Assembly: GCA_020622105.1 (NCBI GenBank)
Contig: JAHRYP010000008.1
Span: 44,613-108,612, forward strand
Direction of reading: 5' to 3'
Length of the DNA: 64,000 nucleotides
Source of the DNA: Methylotenera sp.
Lineage (GTDB): Bacteria; Pseudomonadota; Gammaproteobacteria; Burkholderiales; Methylophilaceae
In this document: positions 58,102-64,000 of the stretch, in pieces
How positions within the stretch are numbered: the stretch's first letter is position 1
Layout of the letters: the number at the start of each line of letters is the position of its first letter
Translations under genes and position numbers: made by a program
The notes under the pieces: model-generated
The model's database searches: none
What the model saw: only the letters and a program-made list of their open reading frames with translations
What the model was told of the DNA's origin: nothing

Positions 58102-59364
58102 ATGCTAGTTAAAAAAGCTTTCATCTACTCATTATTAGCTGCCATAACCTTAGTGCCGTGGAATGCCACGGCTGTGAACCGTTTTAGCTTTGGTAATTTA
58201 CTGCCCAAGTCTAACTTGCTATCCAAGCCAAAGCTAAATGATGTAGCGAACGTTGCCACGAACTTAGCCGAAAGCCTGCTAGTAAAAGGCTTGCTCGAAA
58301 TTTCCGAAGGTAAAACCAAGCAGGCGCTCAGCACGATAGATCAACTGATACAAAGCGTACCTAACTTCAAACTGGCATATTTGGTGCGTGGCGACCTTTT
58401 AATGGCGCAGAGTAAATACCTGCAATCGTTCGGCAGCGCTGACAGCAACCAGACCGAAGCCATCCAAGACTTGCAGGATGAAGCACGCGCGCGCATTGAA
58501 CGCTACCTGAGTAAACAAGTTAAGGAAAAACAACCGAACTTGCTGTTAGCCCCGAATGCGCAGCAAAAACACTTAATTGTGGTTGATACCAGCAAATCAA
58601 GACTGTATCTATATAGCAATGAAGCCGAGCAACTCAAATACGTAGCTGACTATTACATTACTGTCGGCAAAAATGGTGTTATTAAACAGGCTGAAGGCGA
58701 CAAGCGTACACCTATCGGCGTATACTTTGCACGCTCAAAACTCAAACAGCCGCTACCAGATTTGTATGGTGAGGGTGCATACCCGCTTAACTATCCCAAC
58801 GAATGGGATAAAGAAAACAACAGAAAAGGTTCCGGCATCTGGCTACACGGCACACCGAGCAATACCTACAGCAGACCACCCCGCGCCAGTGATGGCTGTG
58901 TCGTGCTTTCAAATCATGATCTGAAAGCACTTCAGCCATATCTGCAAACAGGCAAAACCCCTGTTGTGATTGTTAATAATCTGGAGTGGCTCGATAGCAC
59001 AAGCAGCAATACTGAAGCCCGAAAAAATGAACTGTCTGCAGCGATTAATAAATGGCTGAATGACTGGAGAGCCCAGGATACAGGACAATACCTGTCGCAT
59101 TACTCAAAAGACTTCTCTAGCGATGGCATTAACTTCCAAAAATGGGCAGAGCATAAACAACGTGTTCAGGCCAGTAAGCCAAATGTTGAAATATCAGTAT
59201 CTGACATCAGCATGTTCAGTTATCCTGATAGTGAAAAGCAATTGGTTTTAGTCGATTTTGTGCAGGATTTTAAGAGCCAGACTTTAAAAAATACAATGCA
59301 GAAACGCCAATACTGGATTCAGGAAAATAACAGCTGGAAAATTATCTATGAAGGTGCTGTTTAA
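58102..59364 (+). CDS. L,D-transpeptidase (YkuD) with C-terminal NTF2-like domain
   Basis: 420 residues from ATG 58102; a longer in-frame start would overlap the TPR gene. Signal peptide near AAITLVPWNATA. The YkuD domain (about 165-300) has the catalytic block HGTPSNTYSRPPRASDGCVVLSN, with the active cysteine in SDGC. The C-terminal domain (INKWLNDWRAQDTGQYLSHYS) is homologous to that of the preceding TPR protein and resembles the Cds6 type. It should form L,D (3-3) cross-links or attach proteins to peptidoglycan in the periplasm. Confidence 0.92.
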   Translation: MLVKKAFIYSLLAAITLVPWNATAVNRFSFGNLLPKSNLLSKPKLNDVANVATNLAESLLVKGLLEISEGKTKQALSTIDQLIQSVPNFKLAYLVRGDLLMAQSKYLQSFGSADSNQTEAIQDLQDEARARIERYLSKQVKEKQPNLLLAPNAQQKHLIVVDTSKSRLYLYSNEAEQLKYVADYYITVGKNGVIKQAEGDKRTPIGVYFARSKLKQPLPDLYGEGAYPLNYPNEWDKENNRKGSGIWLHGTPSNTYSRPPRASDGCVVLSNHDLKALQPYLQTGKTPVVIVNNLEWLDSTSSNTEARKNELSAAINKWLNDWRAQDTGQYLSHYSKDFSSDGINFQKWAEHKQRVQASKPNVEISVSDISMFSYPDSEKQLVLVDFVQDFKSQTLKNTMQKRQYWIQENNSWKIIYEGAV

Positions 59365-59445
59365 ACCGACTGCGAAGCACGCACTCTATTAACCGGCTGT
59401 TTATCATAAGCAATTACTTTATCTACCTACATTTCAAGGAATAAT

Positions 59446-60015
59446 ATGCGTCAACTCTACGCTTTACTACTGCTAGCTTTGCTAAGCACATCAGCATCAG
59501 CGGCAAACCCACAAGTTGTGGTCGATACCAATCGCGGTAGTTTTACCATTGAACTTTACCCAGAAAAAGCGCCAAAAACTGTAGCCAACTTTATTCAGTA
59601 TGTAAACGCAGGGTTCTACAAAGGCACAATTTTTCATCGTGTAATTAACCGTTTTATGATTCAGGGTGGAGGTTTTACGCCGGACATGGCAGAAAAAAAT
59701 ACCGGCGCCCCGATTGTTAACGAAGCAGGCAATGGGCTCAAAAATGACATCGGCACCATTGCGATGGCCAGAACTTCTGACCCGGACTCAGCAACATCGC
59801 AGTTCTTTATCAATCTTGAAAACAACCAGTTCCTGAACTACCAAAGCCCGGATCCAGAACTGATTGGTTATTGCGTATTTGGCCGCGTACTCAAGGGTAT
59901 GGATGTAGTACGAGAAATTGCATCAAGCCAAACCGGCAATGTTGGCCCATACAGCGATGTGCCCAAAGAAACCGTGTTGATTAACAACATGAAAATTAAC
60001 AAAGCGCCTTTATAA
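59446..60015 (+). CDS. ppiA: Periplasmic cyclophilin-type peptidyl-prolyl isomerase
   Basis: 189 residues with a signal peptide (cut after SASAA). The cyclophilin core shows the active-site [15 protein letters not shown], then [17 protein letters not shown] and [14 protein letters not shown]. It speeds proline isomerisation for secreted proteins. A second, cytoplasmic paralogue follows directly, so the pair probably arose by duplication. Confidence 0.93.
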   Translation: MRQLYALLLLALLSTSASAANPQVVVDTNRGSFTIELYPEKAPKTVANFIQYVNAGFYKGTIFHRVINRFMIQGGGFTPDMAEKNTGAPIVNEAGNGLKNDIGTIAMARTSDPDSATSQFFINLENNQFLNYQSPDPELIGYCVFGRVLKGMDVVREIASSQTGNVGPYSDVPKETVLINNMKINKAPL

Positions 60016-60062
60016 ATATAGCTTTACTCTCTTTTTACCAATTCACTTTTAAGGATATCCCT

Positions 60063-60554
60063 GTGGTTAAACTACAAACTAACTTTGGCGAAATTACTCT
60101 CGAACTCAACGCGGAGAAGGCACCAATTACTGTCGCAAATTTTTTAAAGTACGTAGACAACAGTTTTTATGACAACACTATTTTTCACCGTGTAATCAAC
60201 AATTTCATGATCCAAGGTGGTGGGTTCGACACTGATATGAACCAGAAATCTACAGAAGCTGAAATTAAAAACGAAGCCGACAATGGTTTAACGAACGACA
60301 AGTACACAATTGCAATGGCACGCACCTCAGCGCCGCATTCTGCCAGCAGCCAGTTCTTCATCAACGTGGCCGATAATGACTTTCTGAATTTCACTGCGCC
60401 AAATGGCAGCGGCTGGGGATACTGTGTTTTTGGTAAAGTTACTGCAGGTATGGATGTCGTAGACAAAATCAGACAAGTTGCTACAACCACTCGTAAAGGC
60501 CATCAGGACGTACCAGTGGAAAGCGTTATCATTGAGCGTGCTACCCGCGCTTAA
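60063..60554 (+). CDS. ppiB: Cytoplasmic cyclophilin-type peptidyl-prolyl isomerase
   Basis: 163 residues from a GTG, no signal peptide. Core motifs [40 protein letters not shown] and [17 protein letters not shown] match PpiB. Tandem with the secreted paralogue 47 bases upstream. AAGGATATCC lies before the start. Confidence 0.95.
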   Translation: MVKLQTNFGEITLELNAEKAPITVANFLKYVDNSFYDNTIFHRVINNFMIQGGGFDTDMNQKSTEAEIKNEADNGLTNDKYTIAMARTSAPHSASSQFFINVADNDFLNFTAPNGSGWGYCVFGKVTAGMDVVDKIRQVATTTRKGHQDVPVESVIIERATRA

Positions 60555-60563
60555 TCAAAGCAC

Positions 60564-60588
60564 GAGGCAACACAGCATGTGTTGCCTC
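60564..60588 (+). terminator. Hairpin after the cyclophilin genes
   Basis: GAGGCAACACA (60564-60574) and TGTGTTGCCTC (60578-60588) form an 11-bp perfect stem with a GCA loop, 9 bases after the ppiB stop. There is no T-run, so it may stabilise the 3' end or need Rho. Confidence 0.55.
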
Positions 60589-60684
60589 TCAAAAGCTTTC
60601 GGTCATAGACCATATATATGAAAGATAAATTAAAATTTAATAGATCAAGTTCTAATTTATGTTTATCTGACTTATCATCTTGTA

Positions 60685-61440
60685 ATGCAAATGTCTCTGA
60701 ATCCCAACCTCAATAAGCAAGACTCCACTCTATTCATTTCTGATTTGCATCTATGTGCAAGTCGCCCCGGCATTACAGCAGCTTTTATAGAGTTTCTGCA
60801 AAATACCGCATCAAAAGTAAAAGCGCTTTATATTCTGGGTGATTTATTTGAATACTGGGCTGGCGATGATGATATTGATGACACTTTTCACCAGCAGATT
60901 ATCAGCAGTTTTAAAAACCTTTCTGCCACGGGAGTTAAAGTGTTTCTCATGCATGGCAACCGTGATTTCCTGATTGCTGAGGGCTTTTGCCAGATGGCCG
61001 GCATCACCCTGCTAGACGACCCGACCATGATTGACCTGCATGGCAAAAAAGCACTGCTGAGCCACGGGGATGACTTATGTGTGGATGATGTCGCCTACCA
61101 GCAGTTTCGTATTCAAGTTCGCGATAAAAAGTGGCAACATGAGTTCCTGAACCAGCCACTGCAAATCCGTAAAAAACAGATTGAAGCCATCCGTGCGCGC
61201 AGTGAGCAGGAAAAGACTCAAAAATCACTGGAAATTATGGATGTGAATAACGAGGCTGTAATTGCATTACTGAGAAAATATCAGCCTGACATGCTGATTC
61301 ACGGGCATACGCACAGGCCAAATCAACACAGCATTGATCTGAATGATAGATTAATTACGCGATGGGTGCTGGGTGACTGGTATGAACAAGGAAGCTACCT
61401 CGTCTGCGATAAACAAGGTTGTAAAAGCGTAAGCCTATAA
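60685..61440 (+). CDS. lpxH: UDP-2,3-diacylglucosamine diphosphatase
   Basis: 251 residues. Calcineurin-like metal motifs: FISDLHLCASRPG, ILGDLFEYWAGDD, MHGNRDFLI, LLSHGDDLC and HGHTHRP. It hydrolyses UDP-diacylglucosamine to lipid X in lipid A synthesis. ATG 60691 is an alternative start. Adjacent to ppiB as in many Proteobacteria. Confidence 0.95.
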   Translation: MQMSLNPNLNKQDSTLFISDLHLCASRPGITAAFIEFLQNTASKVKALYILGDLFEYWAGDDDIDDTFHQQIISSFKNLSATGVKVFLMHGNRDFLIAEGFCQMAGITLLDDPTMIDLHGKKALLSHGDDLCVDDVAYQQFRIQVRDKKWQHEFLNQPLQIRKKQIEAIRARSEQEKTQKSLEIMDVNNEAVIALLRKYQPDMLIHGHTHRPNQHSIDLNDRLITRWVLGDWYEQGSYLVCDKQGCKSVSL

Positions 61441-61496
61441 AAGACTGCGCTACCAGCACGAATTGTAAAGGAATAACGATCTAGTATATCCGGCTT

Positions 61497-63143
61497 CTAT
61501 GTAACATATCCGGGGATCTGTGAATGATCTACTTCATCAATCTGCTCAGGCTCCAAAAACTTTTCTGCATATTTCAAGTAAATCTTTTCACGGATAAAAA
61601 CATCAAACAAATCCGGATCAATGTGATGATTCACTTTCATCCTGCCCAAAATCTGAAGTGATTCCGTCAGGGTTTTAGCTTTCTTATATGGACGATCTTT
61701 CGAAGTCAGCGCCTCGAAAATATCGGCAATACCCATTATTCTTGCAGGTACAGACATTTCCTCACGCTTTAGCCCACGCGGATATCCGGTGCCGTCCATA
61801 CGCTCATGGTGACCACAGGCATACTCTGGTACGCGTGACAAACTGCGTGGATAAGGCAGCGAATCCAGCATGGTGATCGTTACATTAATATGATTATTGA
61901 TAACCCAGCGCTCTTCTGCGGTTAATGTACCACGCACTATACTCAAATTATAGAGCTCGTCGTCACTTAGAAAGTTAACAGGCTGTCCATTGTCATCGAC
62001 AAGGGTTCTATTGCCAATCTCGCGAACACGCGCTTGATCAGCCTCGGTCATTGACTCAGTTCCAATGTTGGAAGATCGTAAAAACTCACGATCAAGGTCG
62101 CACTGCTGTTTAAACGCTTGTAATTCCGTATGCATCGTCTGGAATGCAGCTTCGATATTTGTTGTGGAATTATTATTCTTTAGCAACGCAAGCTGTTTTC
62201 TAAGCATTGCATTTTCGGCCTGCTGCTTAATTAAATCAAAACGCTGATCAATTAGTGCTATACGATCAAAAATTGAAGATAATTTGGTTGGTTTATCCAT
62301 GACCGCTTCAGGCGTTGTTATCTTGCCACAGTCATGCAGCCAGCTAGCTACTTTCAGCTCAAATAGCTCGTTTTCATTTAGTGTAAAATCTTTAAAAGGG
62401 CCTGATTTGTCCTCTATCGCGGCTTGTGCCAGCATCATGGTGAGTTCTGGAACACGCCGACAATGTCCCCCAGTATAGGGAGACTTCTGGTCAATTGCAT
62501 CCGCAATCAATTCAATAAATGCTTCAAACAGCTCTTTAAACCCATCAATCAGGTTCTGGTTAGTCATTGCTACCGCTGCTTGTGATGCCAAAGACTCGAC
62601 GAGACTCTGGTTGGCAACCGAGAAAGGAATAATTTCCCCGCTATCAATGTCTACCGCATTAATTAACTGTAATACGCCAATCACATCCGATTCATGATTA
62701 GTCATCGGAATCGTCAAAAATGATTGTGAACGATAACCGGTCTTTTCATCGAACTCACGTGTGCCTGAAAAATCGAAATTGACAGCCTCGTAGGCATCGG
62801 CAATGTTCACGGTTACTTTATTTAAAGTTGCATGAGAAGCTACGGTAGTTAGGTTGGGCCTGCCGTCTTCAAGGTACAGCGGCAATGGCCGAAATGGAAC
62901 AGCCTGCCCAGTGGTTCCACCCAACGCGAGCTTGAGGGTGTTGTTACGCATGATCTCAAACTTGAGATGCTTATCTTCATGAATGGTATAGAGAGTGCCG
63001 CCATCAGCATTCGTGATTTCCTGAGCACCCAGCAGTATCATTTCCAAGAGCCTCTGATTATCTCGCTCAACAGATAGAGCGACACCAATTGCATTGAGTC
63101 GCTCTAGCCGTTCAAGTAAGTAAGGATGCTGATAATCAGACAT
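61497..63143 (-). CDS. GAF and HD-GYP domain protein, putative c-di-GMP phosphodiesterase
   Basis: 548 residues, cytoplasmic. A GAF domain covers about 18-195. The HD-GYP domain begins near 205 and has H270-D271 in LHDCGK (usually HDIGK) and HHERMDGTGYPRGL at 445-458, then IADIFEALTSKDRPYK. About 175 residues separate HD from GYP, far more than the usual spacing, because of a helical insertion at about 290-410. Canonical metal and GYP residues remain, so c-di-GMP hydrolysis is likely. The GAF domain may bind a small ligand. Convergent with lpxH. Confidence 0.9.
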   Translation of the reverse strand: MSDYQHPYLLERLERLNAIGVALSVERDNQRLLEMILLGAQEITNADGGTLYTIHEDKHLKFEIMRNNTLKLALGGTTGQAVPFRPLPLYLEDGRPNLTTVASHATLNKVTVNIADAYEAVNFDFSGTREFDEKTGYRSQSFLTIPMTNHESDVIGVLQLINAVDIDSGEIIPFSVANQSLVESLASQAAVAMTNQNLIDGFKELFEAFIELIADAIDQKSPYTGGHCRRVPELTMMLAQAAIEDKSGPFKDFTLNENELFELKVASWLHDCGKITTPEAVMDKPTKLSSIFDRIALIDQRFDLIKQQAENAMLRKQLALLKNNNSTTNIEAAFQTMHTELQAFKQQCDLDREFLRSSNIGTESMTEADQARVREIGNRTLVDDNGQPVNFLSDDELYNLSIVRGTLTAEERWVINNHINVTITMLDSLPYPRSLSRVPEYACGHHERMDGTGYPRGLKREEMSVPARIMGIADIFEALTSKDRPYKKAKTLTESLQILGRMKVNHHIDPDLFDVFIREKIYLKYAEKFLEPEQIDEVDHSQIPGYVT

Positions 63144-63300
63144 TAGACAAACGTTTACCCAATTTCACACTCAACAAAGAAAAATGACTTCATTAATGCC
63201 CTCTGTGCTGCAGACTAAATGAACTAAAATAAAATTTTGATCATTACCGACAGCTACTAAGAGTCGGCATTACTTCACCTGTCTAACGACACGTGAACTG

Positions 63301-63825
63301 CTAATTTTTTGCAGCCTGTACTTCCAACGCACGCACATCAGCAGCGAACTTATCCAATACACCATTGATGTATTTATGCCCGTCTGTACCGCCAAAAATT
63401 TTGGCAAGCTCAACACCTTCATTAATAACTACACGATAAGGGATACTGCTATCAAACATCAATTCACAGCCAGCAATACGCAAGATGGCATGTTCAACCG
63501 GACTTAACTCAGCAAGCGGCCTATCAATGAAATTCACCAGTTTGTCATCAATGGCAGTGAGATTAGTCGTAACACTTTGCAACAGCTGCCTGAAATAAGC
63601 TTCATCTGCCTTGTTGTAATCAGGATCATCAGTCATATCACGAAATATCTGTGACAATTCTGATTCGTTCAGCATGCCACGATATACTGCTTTTAACACC
63701 AGTTCACGTGATTTTCTACGGTTTTTGCTACCGGATTTTTTAGCTGAGCCTGTACTTCGAGTGCGCTTCTCAGCAGCTTCTTGATCCACTACCAGGCTAG
63801 TCAGCGTTTTTTGCGTATCGGTCAT
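63301..63825 (-). CDS. nusB: Transcription antitermination factor NusB
   Basis: 174 residues. A basic N-terminal extension ([28 protein letters not shown]) leads to the NusB fold, with [37 protein letters not shown] and [10 protein letters not shown], all conserved. It forms the rRNA antitermination complex with NusE (S10). Its start overlaps the ribH stop by four bases (ATGA), the usual ribH-nusB coupling. Confidence 0.95.
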   Translation of the reverse strand: MTDTQKTLTSLVVDQEAAEKRTRSTGSAKKSGSKNRRKSRELVLKAVYRGMLNESELSQIFRDMTDDPDYNKADEAYFRQLLQSVTTNLTAIDDKLVNFIDRPLAELSPVEHAILRIAGCELMFDSSIPYRVVINEGVELAKIFGGTDGHKYINGVLDKFAADVRALEVQAAKN

Positions 63826-64000
63826 AGTGCTCTTACCAGATTGTACATTTCAACCGCTACCTGAGCAGCTTCTGCACCCTTGATATGCATACGCGCGATT
63901 GCCTGATCATCATCTTCAGTCGTTAATACTGCATTAGCAACCGGTACGCCGGTGTTGAGCTGCACTTCTGAAATACCGCGTGCAGATTCATTGGAAACCA
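63822..64000 (-). CDS. ribH: 6,7-dimethyl-8-ribityllumazine synthase (5' part beyond window)
   Basis: Only the last 58 codons are present. The peptide reads [30 protein letters not shown], then [15 protein letters not shown], matching the C-terminal region of lumazine synthase (TGVPV and the ARxxxKGxEAA block). It catalyses the next-to-last riboflavin step and thus feeds RibF. The TGA stop is inside the nusB start. Confidence 0.93.
   Translation of the reverse strand, partial: VSNESARGISEVQLNTGVPVANAVLTTEDDDQAIARMHIKGAEAAQVAVEMYNLVRAL

Overview
The window looks like a Betaproteobacterium of moderate GC, most likely a Nitrosomonadales/Methylophilaceae-type organism (Methylotenera or Methylophilus relative). 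This is inferred from gene order (pilD-coaE-zapD-yacG-argJ, proB-obgE-rpmA-rplU-ispB, adjacent cox and cco clusters with RegBA) and protein character. No rRNA, tRNA, CRISPR array, prophage or complete insertion sequence was seen.

Layout. (1) 1-6.9 kb is a signalling locus. A leftward operon matches the Ralstonia-type phcBSRQ quorum-sensing set: a fatty-acid methyl-ester synthase/methyltransferase, a membrane sensor kinase, a receiver-kinase hybrid, and a second receiver protein cut by the window edge. It is divergent from an unusual response regulator and a LuxR-type regulator with a complete acyl-homoserine-lactone pocket signature. The phcB frame starts upstream of its apparent ORF and is interrupted by one in-frame TAG. 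(2) 7-12 kb: small lipoproteins, a YjbQ-family enzyme, a lytic transglycosylase and clpB, which is frameshifted twice and sits behind a sigma-32-like promoter. (3) 12.2-36.4 kb is a respiratory block: ccoI and ccoS, a caa3-type cytochrome oxidase operon with its heme A and copper assembly genes, ccoNOQP, ccoG, a short FixH-like protein, a SafE-like protein, a TonB receptor/Asp-box protein pair, and the redox two-component system regB-regA. Perfect RegA-type dyads (GCGNC-N5-GNCGC) lie before the cox operon and before regB. (4) 36.4-57 kb is mostly housekeeping: a molybdopterin oxidoreductase, lspA-ileS-ribF-murJ, rpsT, purKE, proB-obgE-rpmA-rplU, ispB, pilD-coaE-zapD-yacG, a periplasmic copper chaperone, a Nudix/ThiE fusion, argJ and cysS. 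(5) 57-64 kb: a TPR protein and an L,D-transpeptidase sharing a C-terminal domain, two cyclophilins, lpxH, a GAF/HD-GYP phosphodiesterase, nusB and the 3' end of ribH.

How the genes work together. The respiratory block holds two heme-copper oxidases (caa3 for high oxygen, cbb3 for low oxygen), most of their copper and heme assembly factors, a likely metal-uptake pair, and the redox regulator that probably switches between them. The signalling block may join a methyl-ester signal (PhcB/S/R/Q) to a ligand-binding LuxR protein. No phcA-like LysR gene and no luxI gene are in view, so the output and the second signal source are unknown.

Quality caveat. Four genes (clpB, ctaG, murJ, Nudix/thiE) carry frameshifts that can each be explained by a base run being one or two bases too short. 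Repairing clpB, ctaG and murJ gives family-typical lengths (863, 187 and 514 residues). Consensus sequencing error is therefore a serious explanation, and these should not be read as true gene losses without raw reads.
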